NCBI RefSeq assembly: GCF_009193215.1
Contig: NZ_VYVA01000003.1
Span: 248,001 to 312,000, forward strand
DNA length: 64,000 bases
Source of the DNA: Flavicella marina
GTDB lineage: Bacteria; Bacteroidota; Bacteroidia; Flavobacteriales; Flavobacteriaceae
Reading direction: 5' to 3'
The notes beneath the pieces are model-generated. The model was not told the origin of the DNA. It did not search any database and saw nothing but the letters and a program-made list of their open reading frames with translations. Both the position numbers and the translations under genes were made by a program. Shown here piece by piece: positions 24,779-33,359 of the stretch; the stretch's first letter is position 1, and each line of letters starts with the position of its first letter.

Positions 24779-26730
24779 TCGAGATTTGTTAGCCCCGTCT
24801 TTAACCAATTAAGATAACTGTTAGTATCTGTATATTTTTCAGGGTGATTTAATAGCTTTAAATCCGGTGATAATTGAACGTAAAATGGTTGTGATGCTGT
24901 TTCGAAATTTATGGCTTGAAAAGTAGCCCATTTAGCACCTATAGTTTTGATGTTCTTTGTTTTTCCGTTTGATTTTTTGAATCTGAATTGTTCCTCTTTC
25001 GGAAGTTCTTTTCTGTCATCTACATAAAGCGAAATCAAGACGAATTTTTCTAATTCATTGTAAACTTCTGGGTTGCTCCAAACATTTTCTTCCATTTTTC
25101 GGCAATTAACACATGCCCAACCTGTAAAGTCTAGCAAGATGGGTTTGTTGGTTGCTTTTGCATATGCCAATCCTTCATCAAAATCTTTAAAGCAGTTCAA
25201 GTCTAGCGGGCAATCTGTTTTAGTCTCATAGATGCTGTAGAATTTAGGAGGTGCAAAACCACTCAATAACGAAAGAGATGTGTTGAAAAACAATCCTGAA
25301 ATTAAATAGAAGCTAAACACAGTAGAAGTAATACCTGTTAGTTTTCTTCCAAGACTTAGTTTTTGTATTGGGCCGTCATGCGGAAACTTTATTTTTCCGA
25401 AAGCATAAAGCGACAAACCAATAAAAACTACAATCCAGATTCCAACAAAGACTTCACGCTTTAAGAGACCCCAATGTTGTACCATATCTGCATTCGAAAG
25501 AAACTTCAATGCCAGAGCAACTTCTAAAAACCCTAATACTACTTTCACGGTATTCAACCATCCTCCTGATTTTGGTAAGTTGTTTAGCCAATTTGGAAAT
25601 AAAGCAAAAAGTGTAAATGGTAGTGCCAGTGCTGCTCCGAATCCTACCATACCGAAAGTAAGTTGCATGGCTCCTCCGTCAGATGATAAGGCTCCTACAA
25701 GTAGTGATCCTAGAATTGGACCAGTACATGAAAACGACACGATAGCCAACGTTAAGGCCATAAAGAAGATTCCGATAATACCTCCAATATCAGAAGCAGA
25801 ATCCATTTTATCTGACCATGAGTGGGGCAGTGTAATCTCGAAATATCCAAAAAATGAAAATGCAAACATCATAAAAATTACAAAGAACCCAATGTTTAAC
25901 CAAACATTTGTGGAGATGCTGTTTAGTATTTCAGGGTCGAGAGAATCTAGAAAGTGAAATGGTAAGCTCAATAATAAGTAAATAAAAGTGATGAAAAACC
26001 CATACAATAAAGCATTGGATACCCCTTTTTTCTTACTACTAGATTGTTTTGTGAAAAAGGACACGGTTAATGGAATCATCGGAAAAACACACGGTGTCAA
26101 TAGTGCGATCAAACCTCCGAAAAAACCTAATAAAAAAATGGTCGAAAGTCCTTTTCCTTCTGTTGAGTTCTCGTCTTCTGAGGTTAAATATTTTTCTCTG
26201 TTACCAATGTTTAAATCAAGAGCTGCAGATAGTTTTTCACTCATGACAGTTATTTTTTCTGATACATTTGGTTGTGTTCCATTTTCAGATAAAGAGAATT
26301 CTAATAGTTCTCCCGGTTCAAAAGTACAAGCTTGATCATCACAAGTTTGGTATGCGGCAGATATTGTGATGTTTGTAATATTGGGTGCGAGTGTTTTTAT
26401 TTTTTGTTTGAAAATTGCCTCATGTTCAAAGTAGGCAGTTTCCATTTCAAATATTTCTTCATAGGCCGAGTGCGTTTCGCTTTCTTTGGTCGTTCCAATG
26501 AGTTCATAATCTACCCCAGCTTTTTCAAAAGTAAATTCCGTTGCAAGTGGACCACCTTCTTCTAGGTGTTGCGAGTATAAGTGCCATCCGTCTTTTAGTT
26601 TTGCTTTGAATAGTAAAGTATATTCATTTTCTGCAGTAGCTTCTACATTTGTTTCCCATTTGATAGTGCTTTCTTGAGCATAACTTGTAAAGATAAACCC
26701 AATTAAAAATGCGATGTATATGTTTTTCAT
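24775..26730 (-). CDS. dsbD: thiol:disulfide interchange protein DsbD
   Basis: DsbD carries electrons from cytoplasmic thioredoxin through the inner membrane to periplasmic disulfide isomerases and cytochrome maturation. All three parts are visible: a signal peptide and periplasmic N-terminal domain (~20-155) with CDDQACTF near 131-138; a membrane domain (~195-500) with about eight helices and the redox cysteines in LTPCVFP (~213) and SFSCTGP (~334); and a C-terminal thioredoxin domain (~515-651) with WACVNCRKM (~538-546). The 651-residue length is normal for Bacteroidota. It is the last gene of pabB-tilS-dsbD. Its stop shares the TTAA bases with the remB stop. Confidence 0.94.
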   Translation of the reverse strand: MKNIYIAFLIGFIFTSYAQESTIKWETNVEATAENEYTLLFKAKLKDGWHLYSQHLEEGGPLATEFTFEKAGVDYELIGTTKESETHSAYEEIFEMETAYFEHEAIFKQKIKTLAPNITNITISAAYQTCDDQACTFEPGELLEFSLSENGTQPNVSEKITVMSEKLSAALDLNIGNREKYLTSEDENSTEGKGLSTIFLLGFFGGLIALLTPCVFPMIPLTVSFFTKQSSSKKKGVSNALLYGFFITFIYLLLSLPFHFLDSLDPEILNSISTNVWLNIGFFVIFMMFAFSFFGYFEITLPHSWSDKMDSASDIGGIIGIFFMALTLAIVSFSCTGPILGSLLVGALSSDGGAMQLTFGMVGFGAALALPFTLFALFPNWLNNLPKSGGWLNTVKVVLGFLEVALALKFLSNADMVQHWGLLKREVFVGIWIVVFIGLSLYAFGKIKFPHDGPIQKLSLGRKLTGITSTVFSFYLISGLFFNTSLSLLSGFAPPKFYSIYETKTDCPLDLNCFKDFDEGLAYAKATNKPILLDFTGWACVNCRKMEENVWSNPEVYNELEKFVLISLYVDDRKELPKEEQFRFKKSNGKTKNIKTIGAKWATFQAINFETASQPFYVQLSPDLKLLNHPEKYTDTNSYLNWLKTGLTNLD

Positions 26731-26768
26731 GTCTTGTTTGATTAGCTAGGTTTCTTTAAAGAAACGAA

Positions 26769-28088
26769 TTAACTATTGTATTCAATTTGTAGGATGATTT
26801 TGGTTGTCTTGCTAACTTTGAATCGATTATCCATTCGTTTTCCGATCACCCAAATAATCGAATCTTCATCACAAAGTAACCAAGTGTTTTCTTTTTCTAA
26901 AAGAGACATTTTTTCGTCTTTAAAATACTTGCTTAACTTTTTCTTTCCGTTCAATCCAATTGGATAGAAATAGTCTCCCTTTTTCCATTTTCTTACAGTA
27001 AGGGGGAATTTTATAAGACTTTTGTCTAAATAAGCACAGTTTGTTTCAAAAGTATCCACTGCCTCAATTTCTGAAATTTTTAAAGAGATTGGCGTGTCAA
27101 TACTTTTGGTTTTTTTTGTTACTTGGTAAGTAATATCGTCATTATTTGATAGTTCAGAAACAATCAAAAACTTACGATCTTTTAGAATTCGATGTGTTTT
27201 AGATGTAATCTGTTTGCCAGCTTGAGAGAAGAGCAGTGTTTCGATGTCTTTCCAAGCCGTAAAATTATACTTTGCTAATAACTCATATAAATAAATCTCA
27301 GGTTTTTTTAGGTCTTTTAGTTTTTCAATAGAAAGAAATAAATTTCCTGCATGGTCTTGGGTTATAATCTCATTTTTTAAATTATCAATGTTTTGTTTCA
27401 CGATAAATTGACTGCCTTTCAAGTGAGAAAGGGTGGTATCAAAAGAGTCTAAGAAATTGGGATTTAATTCTTTTAGAACGGGAACAATTTTATGTCTAAT
27501 TTTATTTCTAAAATATTTCGTTGAAGCATTGCTTTGGTCTTCTCTCCATAGAATTTCATGTTCTTTTGCAAAGGCTTCAATTTCTTCTCTAGAAAAAGGT
27601 AACAACGGTCTAACGATATTTCCGTTTTTTTCAGGAATTCCTGTTAAGCCATCCAACCCTGTCCCACGTGTGAAGTTTATCAATAGCGTTTCTAAAACAT
27701 CGTCTTTATGATGCCCTGTAACCAAATAGTCCAAACTGTTTTTTTCAATAATTTCATCAAACCATTCATATCTTAATTCTCGAGCGGCCATTTGAATGGA
27801 AAGCTTTTGCTCTTTAGCATACAACTCTGTCTTGAATTTTTTATGGTGGACTTGACAATTCAAGAAACTACCTAAGTTTTTGACAAAAGTTTCGTCTAGA
27901 TCACTTTCTTTACCTCTCAGCATAAAATTGCAATGCGCCAATGAAAAATCAACATTGTTTTTTTTGAGTAGAAATGCCAAAACCGTACTGTCAATTCCTC
28001 CTGAACTCGCGATGAGAATTTTTCGTTTTAGTAACAAAGGAAAATTTTGAAGTAAGTGGTTTTGAAACTTTTTTTGCAAACTATCCAT
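26769..28088 (-). CDS. tilS: tRNA(Ile)-lysidine synthase
   Basis: TilS converts C34 of the CAU-anticodon tRNA-Ile to lysidine with ATP and lysine, so that AUA is read as Ile. The ATP-binding PP-loop SSGGIDST is at 28-35. Also seen are HCNFMLRGKESDLDE (~62-76), TGHHKDDVLETLLINFTRGTG (shown in part, ~138) and the tRNA-binding C-terminal domains to residue 439. Length is normal. It lies 97 bases after pabB and 38 bases before dsbD, on the same strand. Confidence 0.96.
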   Translation of the reverse strand: MDSLQKKFQNHLLQNFPLLLKRKILIASSGGIDSTVLAFLLKKNNVDFSLAHCNFMLRGKESDLDETFVKNLGSFLNCQVHHKKFKTELYAKEQKLSIQMAARELRYEWFDEIIEKNSLDYLVTGHHKDDVLETLLINFTRGTGLDGLTGIPEKNGNIVRPLLPFSREEIEAFAKEHEILWREDQSNASTKYFRNKIRHKIVPVLKELNPNFLDSFDTTLSHLKGSQFIVKQNIDNLKNEIITQDHAGNLFLSIEKLKDLKKPEIYLYELLAKYNFTAWKDIETLLFSQAGKQITSKTHRILKDRKFLIVSELSNNDDITYQVTKKTKSIDTPISLKISEIEAVDTFETNCAYLDKSLIKFPLTVRKWKKGDYFYPIGLNGKKKLSKYFKDEKMSLLEKENTWLLCDEDSIIWVIGKRMDNRFKVSKTTKIILQIEYNS

Positions 28089-28185
28089 CTTGTTTAGTAC
28101 GTTCTATAAAAGAAATAATAAATTCAAAGATAAGTTTTTCTAAAGAATAAAGAACTGCGCAATTGATAGGAATAAAGCTAAGAGT

Positions 28186-29478
28186 TTACCCTAAAACTTC
28201 TCGCATGGCTTTTGCTTTTAACAAACATTCTTCTAGTTCTTTTTCTGGAGTGGCTAGTGATGTAATGGCACTACCAACAGAGAAGGAGATGTATTTTTTT
28301 TTGGCATTGTATAAAATACTTCTAATCACAACATTAAAGTCAAAATTGCCATTTGGTGCAAAATACCCAACCGACCCAGAATAGAGTCCACGTTTGCTCT
28401 CTTCTTCTTTTTCTATGATTTCCATCGCAGAAATTTTTGGAGCTCCTGTCATACTTCCCATTGGGAAAGTGTTTTTAATGATGTCAACAGGATGTGCCTC
28501 TATCGGAGAAGAAGTACTTATGGTAGAAATCATTTGATGTACTTGCTTAAAACTATAGATGCCGCAGAGTTCTTCGACTTTGGTGCTTCCTTTTTCTGAG
28601 ATTCTAGACAGGTCGTTTCTAACCAAATCTACAATCATAATATTTTCTGCTCTTTCCTTAGGATCTTGCTCAAGATTCGATTTTAGTTTTGTGTCTTCTG
28701 AGAAAGAATTCGAACGTTTTGCAGTTCCTTTAATAGGCTGAGAAATTACCTTTTTGCCTATTTTTTTTAGATATCTTTCAGGTGAAGCCGATAATAAAAA
28801 ATGGTTTTGCTGTTTGAGAAAAGTAGCAAAAGGAGGTTTCGAAATTTTGTTTAGGTTTGAATATACTTGTAATGGGTCAATGGTTGAATTTTCAGCATAA
28901 AACTCTTGGCAGAAAGTAACTTCATATAAATCTCCGTAATGTATATTGTCAAGAATTCTATTTACTTTTTCAATATAGGTGTCTTTAGGGATTCTTAAAT
29001 TGATGTTCGTTTTTACAGTGTTCGTAGTTGTTGCCCTAAATTCGTGAGAGGATATTTTTTCATAATCTGCTGATATTTCTTCAGCAACATTAGTCAGGTA
29101 TTCAAAAGTGATAGAATGACCTGATATAAAAATTATTTTTTTTGGTTGAAAAAAGAAGAGATCCGGAAAATCAAGAACGTCTCGATTGTTAGAGTTTAAA
29201 TCTTCAATGTCATTTTTTAGATCGTATCCGAGGTATCCGAAGAGATAATCTTTGGTTTTATCGTGGTATGTTTTTAATTTATCGAACGCATTTTTATACG
29301 ATGTTTTAATACTAGTATTTGGTTCAAATGCCAGTATAGCCTCGTGTTCAGCGTATTTTTCTTGGTGTTCGTTAGAGTCGAGCCAAACGAGAGTTTCGAA
29401 CTGTTGAGACCAATCTAAAAGTTGTCTTTTAAATAGTGTTGGATTGTCTGTGGTATAACGAGCTTTTACTCTTTTCAT
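28186..29478 (-). CDS. pabB: aminodeoxychorismate synthase component I
   Basis: PabB turns chorismate and ammonia into 4-amino-4-deoxychorismate for folate synthesis. The chorismate-binding domain fills the C-terminal ~260 residues: EVTFCQEFYAE, PERYLKKIGKKV, PIKGTAKR (~246-253), VDLVRNDLSRI, and PMGSMTGAPKISAMEIIE (~336-353). The PIKGT lysine separates PabB from TrpE, which has PIAGT, so I favour PabB. The 430-residue size is normal. It opens a minus-strand run with tilS and dsbD, and its own -7 box is at 29503-29510. No pabA/pabC lies next to it. Confidence 0.92.
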   Translation of the reverse strand: MKRVKARYTTDNPTLFKRQLLDWSQQFETLVWLDSNEHQEKYAEHEAILAFEPNTSIKTSYKNAFDKLKTYHDKTKDYLFGYLGYDLKNDIEDLNSNNRDVLDFPDLFFFQPKKIIFISGHSITFEYLTNVAEEISADYEKISSHEFRATTTNTVKTNINLRIPKDTYIEKVNRILDNIHYGDLYEVTFCQEFYAENSTIDPLQVYSNLNKISKPPFATFLKQQNHFLLSASPERYLKKIGKKVISQPIKGTAKRSNSFSEDTKLKSNLEQDPKERAENIMIVDLVRNDLSRISEKGSTKVEELCGIYSFKQVHQMISTISTSSPIEAHPVDIIKNTFPMGSMTGAPKISAMEIIEKEEESKRGLYSGSVGYFAPNGNFDFNVVIRSILYNAKKKYISFSVGSAITSLATPEKELEECLLKAKAMREVLG

Positions 29479-29502
29479 TCAATATTGAAAAATTCAAAAA
29501 AG

Positions 29503-29510
29503 CAAAGTTA
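29503..29510 (-). promoter_or_regulatory. -7 box of pabB
   Basis: Read on the minus strand it is TAACTTTG, an exact TAnnTTTG match, 24 bases before the pabB ATG. It faces away from the promoter of the TANGO2-like gene. Confidence 0.5.
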
Positions 29511-29548
29511 GGATATAATTAGAAATCAATCAGACATATTGCTTTTAT

Positions 29549-29582
29549 TTTGTGATGACTCTCAACTATTTTGTTATTTTTG
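29549..29582 (+). promoter_or_regulatory. promoter of the TANGO2-like gene
   Basis: TTTG at 29549-29552 and TATTTTTG at 29575-29582 are spaced by 22 bases. The gene starts at 29651, which implies a 5' leader of about 60 bases. Confidence 0.5.
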
Positions 29583-29650
29583 AGCAATTGCTGTAATTTT
29601 TCGAGGTCTTATGAGACTCATGGAATTCAGTTGAAAATTGATAGATTACT

Positions 29651-30388
29651 ATGTGCACTGTTACCTATATGCCAAAAAACAATGGCGACTTTATATTTAC
29701 TTCAAACAGAGATGAAGAACCCTCTAGAAATACTTTATTACCTGAGTTTTATGTCGTAGATGATGTTGCGTATTTGTATCCAAAAGACGAAAGAGCAGGC
29801 GGAACATGGATTGCGCTTTCAGAACACGAACGATTGGTGTGTTTGTTGAATGGTGCCTATGAAGCCCATGAAATAAAAGGACCATATGCCTACAGTCGTG
29901 GTTTGGTCGTAAAACAAATTTTAGAAGCTGAAAATGCGAAATGGGCTATCGAGGATATCGATTTAGAGGGTGTAGAACCATTTACCCTCATTGTCATTGA
30001 TTGGTCATTTATGCCAATTTGTATTGAGTTGATATGGGATGGAGTAAAAAAAGATATTCGCATCTTGTCGCATAGTGCAAAAATTTGGTCCTCTTCAACT
30101 TTGTATGATAAAGAGATAAAAAAGGAACGCCAGCAATGGTTTGAGGATTTTAGAAAAGAACAAGAAAGTGTTTCTCAGGAAGCTGTTTTGGGGTTTCATA
30201 ATAATGATACGTTGGGAACTCCCGAGATATCTATCAAAATGAAGCGTTCTTATGTAGAAACAACAAGTATTACTTCTATCGAAAAAAATGGAGATCATGT
30301 AGTGATGCATTATTTTGATTTGTTAACAGGTGAACAAAAATCAGTTGATCTCTTTTCGTATCGTGCACAACTGTCAGTAAATGAATAA
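29651..30388 (+). CDS. TANGO2/NRDE family protein
   Basis: The protein starts MCTVTY and carries the name-giving NRDE motif at 19-22 (TSNRDEEPSR), typical of TANGO2/NRDE family members, whose N-terminal Cys2 suggests a relation to Ntn-type hydrolases. Other family features include YPKDERAGGTWIALS (~42) and RLVCLLNGAYE (~62). At 245 residues the length is normal. Family function is uncertain; roles in haem handling and in lipid or metabolite homeostasis have been proposed. It overlaps the start of the next gene by 8 bases, so the two are probably translated together. Confidence 0.85.
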   Translation: MCTVTYMPKNNGDFIFTSNRDEEPSRNTLLPEFYVVDDVAYLYPKDERAGGTWIALSEHERLVCLLNGAYEAHEIKGPYAYSRGLVVKQILEAENAKWAIEDIDLEGVEPFTLIVIDWSFMPICIELIWDGVKKDIRILSHSAKIWSSSTLYDKEIKKERQQWFEDFRKEQESVSQEAVLGFHNNDTLGTPEISIKMKRSYVETTSITSIEKNGDHVVMHYFDLLTGEQKSVDLFSYRAQLSVNE

Positions 30389-31379
30389 TAACGGTTTCAT
30401 TGTCATTTTGGCTTATCCAGATGTGGTTGTTAGGATTGCAAATGGTGAAGTCATTAGTAAACTTTGGCCCTTGTTTGGAATTGGTGGCCGAAATAGGGTA
30501 ATGGCTGGTCATGCTGCACTTTTATTGGTCTCTAAAGAAAATAATAGCGTTCGATATTTTGATTTCGGTAGATATATTACTTCTAATACTTTTGGAAGGG
30601 TTCGGTCTGAGGAAACCGACGATGAGGTGCATATTCCATTTAAAGCTCAACATAATGATGTTGAAATTTTGAATTTGGAAGAGATTGTTTTGTATTTGGA
30701 TAAACACCCAGAAAAAACTCATGGAGAAGGTAGGCTAGTGGTGGGTGTCAATCATGAAGTGGATTATGAAAAAGCATTGCATTATTTGTTAGCGTTGCAA
30801 TCAAGAGTAGAGGTTCCATATGGGGCTTTTAAGAAAGATGCTAGTAATTGTGCTCGGTTGGTAACTGACGTTTTGATTCATTCATGTACGAATCGAAAAA
30901 CTGTAAAACGTTTGAAGCGTTCTTATACGATTACTCCAAGTCCGATTAGTAATGTTATCAATGGAGCTTCTAAAAAACAAACAACTATTTCAGTGCAAAA
31001 TCAGCTGGTAGAAAAGTATTGTAATACATCGATTCTTCGAGAGTATAGAAGAGGTCTGTTTGCAAAAGTATCACAAGAATTATGTGATATAGGTACGATA
31101 GAGCCAGATTTGAAAAAATTTTCTTGTAGTAATAGTCAGTGGCTTGGTGGTATTGGTAGCGGGGCGTGGTTCGAAATACGAAAATCAGATAGGTTGCAGC
31201 ACTATACAATCATACGTCGAAATGCGGAAGGGGTAATTGATATGGATGCTGAGTTTATATTGGGTCAAGAAGGATTATGCCTAGATAAGCCTTTTGAATT
31301 TAAATATGGGTCAACATGTAAAACCTGCTATATTGAGCAAGACAATAAACTCTATGTTCTCGAAAGAATAAACAATTAG
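30381..31379 (+). CDS. uncharacterised protein, possibly DUF6695, with cysteine-hydrolase-like motifs
   Basis: I do not know a function for this 332-residue protein; it looks like the flavobacterial family I recall as DUF6695. A GHAALLLV stretch holds His44 and a DASNCARLVTDVL stretch holds Cys157. This pairing, a His in GHA near the N-terminus and a Cys at the start of a helix later, resembles permuted papain-like (NlpC/P60 or LRAT-like) folds, but that is inference. No signal peptide or transmembrane helix is seen, so it is probably cytoplasmic. Its ATG overlaps the TANGO2-like stop by 8 bases, and its stop overlaps that of convergent apaG by 4. Confidence 0.65.
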   Translation: MNNNGFIVILAYPDVVVRIANGEVISKLWPLFGIGGRNRVMAGHAALLLVSKENNSVRYFDFGRYITSNTFGRVRSEETDDEVHIPFKAQHNDVEILNLEEIVLYLDKHPEKTHGEGRLVVGVNHEVDYEKALHYLLALQSRVEVPYGAFKKDASNCARLVTDVLIHSCTNRKTVKRLKRSYTITPSPISNVINGASKKQTTISVQNQLVEKYCNTSILREYRRGLFAKVSQELCDIGTIEPDLKKFSCSNSQWLGGIGSGAWFEIRKSDRLQHYTIIRRNAEGVIDMDAEFILGQEGLCLDKPFEFKYGSTCKTCYIEQDNKLYVLERINN

Positions 31380-31762
31380 TTTAATGTGTCAAGCACATTT
31401 AATTGAAATGTTGGTATGGCAACCTTAAAATGTGTTTTTGAAGTGAAGTTGATCATATTGAAATAACCTCTCATAGCACCGATTCTAGATTCTAACAAAC
31501 AATTAGATCTATAAGTATAGGTTTCATTTGGCTCTAAAATAGGAATCTGACCAACCACACCGTCGCCGACTACAGTTTCTTTTGAATTCATAGAATCAAA
31601 GATTTCCCATTTTCTTGAAAGTAATTGAACCGTATCTGTACTTTGGTTTTCGATCGTGATAAAATAACTAAACAAATGGTTGTTGTATTCACCACGAGAT
31701 TGCACACCTTCGTAATTGGTCTGTACAGATATCTTAATGCCTTTTGTTATTTTTTCTACCAT
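31376..31762 (-). CDS. apaG: ApaG domain protein
   Basis: The 128-residue protein matches ApaG across its length: a fibronectin-like beta-sandwich with FSYFITIENQSTDTVQLLSR (~30), the VVGDGVVGQIPILEPNETYTY region (~63-83, shown in part) and the C-terminal GAMRGYFNM segment (~98). ApaG has been linked to cobalt/magnesium resistance in enterobacteria, but its biochemical role is not settled. It stands alone; the next minus-strand gene upstream, Plug, is 87 bases away. Its stop overlaps that of the gene on the other strand. Confidence 0.93.
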   Translation of the reverse strand: MVEKITKGIKISVQTNYEGVQSRGEYNNHLFSYFITIENQSTDTVQLLSRKWEIFDSMNSKETVVGDGVVGQIPILEPNETYTYRSNCLLESRIGAMRGYFNMINFTSKTHFKVAIPTFQLNVLDTLN

Positions 31763-31848
31763 TTTTGTTTACTTAACAAGATAAATATAAGTAAAATAAT
31801 AGAACCTAGTTGTTAACATAGGTTGCAAATTGCGTTAGAATTGCAAAT

Positions 31849-33084
31849 TTATTGCTTGCTATTGATTGTGGCAGCTCCAACAATTCGCTCCATACGTTGC
31901 CCAAAAGGTTTGAAATAGATAAGTATCGTATAACTGTTTTCTGTTTCTTGATACGATCCGTTGATTGAAGAGATGTCTACGGAGTTGTCTTGTTTTATTG
32001 CATAACAATAGTTGTAAAAACCTTGTTTGAATAACATTTCAGTTTCGAGATGTTTACTTTTTTTATTGTATATCAATCGATTTTCTTCGGTAAAAGCGTA
32101 ATTATTGAAAGCCCCATATACGTATATGTTTTCTTGTTTTTTTAATGTTTTATCAGCTTTTAGTGAAAAGTGTACATTGGTATATTCGCTTTCTGTCGTG
32201 GCTTCACTGCCGTTTAATGTTCGTATGGTAAAACCACCATTGATATCTGGAAAATAGGTGTATGGTAAATAGTTTCTTGGAGAGTTTGGGTATAAATAGG
32301 TATTGTAATAATGGTTTTCTAGTACGCTTTTAACAATGTTTACATTACTAGAATTAAAGTTTTTTGTGTCAAAATGTAAAAATTCATTGCCGCCCAAAAA
32401 ACTGGTTTCGTCATTGTAACGGTAAACAATTTCGTTTTTTCTGTAGTATTGAGGTTTGATGCGTTTTTTTACAAAGTTCCAATCATTGTTTTGTAAGATT
32501 TGAATGTTGATTTCTTTTGAGGGATTGTTTATCACAACATTTGGATGAAAGATGGAAAACTGTACAACCTGTTTCTTGTTTATTTGTTCAATACTTCGAT
32601 CACGAACGGTTTTCGCACTGATTACAACCAGGGGCTCGTAATAAACAAACCTTCTTTGTATGCAGATTTCATCATCTTCGTTAAAAACAGTCAGTAAAAA
32701 ATTTCCACTGATTTTGATTCTAGTATTTCTATTTGGAATTTCAAACTGATGATGCGTGTAGTTTTGATATGTTCCGAAGGAGTTTTCTAAATCTAATATT
32801 TCAAAAGATTGAAATCCATTGATGTATTCTGTGGGTTGTAAATTAGAAATTTCCCAATCATAAGTGCAATGTTGTATACTATACCTGTAATTTTTTTGAT
32901 CTGCTTCAAGGTCATCAAAAGCTATTTTGATAGGGCTTCCTAAAGGAAGAATTGGATTCAGATTTTCATCGGTATTAAATGTTACCGTTTTTATAAAAGC
33001 CGCTGTGAAATTTTGTCCACTGACCCAAAGAATATTACCCGAAAAAATAAAAAGGTAAATCAGTATTTTATTAAGGTGTTTCAA
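31849..33084 (-). CDS. type IX secretion system Plug protein (DUF5103 family)
   Basis: This matches the DUF5103/T9SS Plug family, whose Flavobacterium member seals the periplasmic end of the empty SprA channel. The protein has a short hydrophobic signal segment (LIYLFIFSGNILWVSGQNF), then a beta-rich region with typical stretches such as YRYSIQHCTYDW, YINGFQSFE, and the later ENIYVYGAFNNY and GFYNYCYA. The open frame begins at a GTG (33108), but that codon overlaps a -7 box, so I chose the TTG at 33084 (411 residues). It lies apart from sprA, about 12 kb away in the same window, with no neighbouring T9SS genes. Confidence 0.88.
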   Translation of the reverse strand: MKHLNKILIYLFIFSGNILWVSGQNFTAAFIKTVTFNTDENLNPILPLGSPIKIAFDDLEADQKNYRYSIQHCTYDWEISNLQPTEYINGFQSFEILDLENSFGTYQNYTHHQFEIPNRNTRIKISGNFLLTVFNEDDEICIQRRFVYYEPLVVISAKTVRDRSIEQINKKQVVQFSIFHPNVVINNPSKEINIQILQNNDWNFVKKRIKPQYYRKNEIVYRYNDETSFLGGNEFLHFDTKNFNSSNVNIVKSVLENHYYNTYLYPNSPRNYLPYTYFPDINGGFTIRTLNGSEATTESEYTNVHFSLKADKTLKKQENIYVYGAFNNYAFTEENRLIYNKKSKHLETEMLFKQGFYNYCYAIKQDNSVDISSINGSYQETENSYTILIYFKPFGQRMERIVGAATINSKQ

Positions 33085-33107
33085 AATATTTGATAAGTTG
33101 ATTCGCA

Positions 33108-33115
33108 CAAATATA
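33108..33115 (-). promoter_or_regulatory. -7 box of the Plug gene
   Basis: Minus-strand TATATTTG exactly fits TAnnTTTG. Its last G is the first base of the GTG that opens the longest frame, so transcription should begin downstream of that GTG. Confidence 0.5.
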
Positions 33116-33290
33116 AGTATAAAATTATACCTATGAATAGGTTTTTAAGATGTCAAATCATTGCATTTAATTCAAAGATTTTTCAGTTTCGTTGAATAAA
33201 AATTAATGAATTTTAGTTTTTTCAAAACATTTTCAAATGCTAATTTAGAATAATTATAAATAAAATAAGAAGCTAATTTAAAGGGGCTTA

Positions 33291-33325
33291 TTTGCAATTA
33301 AAAAATTTCAATTTGTTTAAATTTG
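33291..33325 (+). promoter_or_regulatory. promoter of the nqr operon
   Basis: TTTG (33291-33294) and TAAATTTG (33318-33325) are spaced by 23 bases, an acceptable distance. The nqrA ATG is 34 bases after the -7 box. The whole 33109-33359 gap is very AT-rich and holds nothing else I can name apart from the Plug promoter. Confidence 0.6.
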
Positions 33326-33359
33326 CACTGTTTTATACAGATTAACTTAAATTCTAAAT

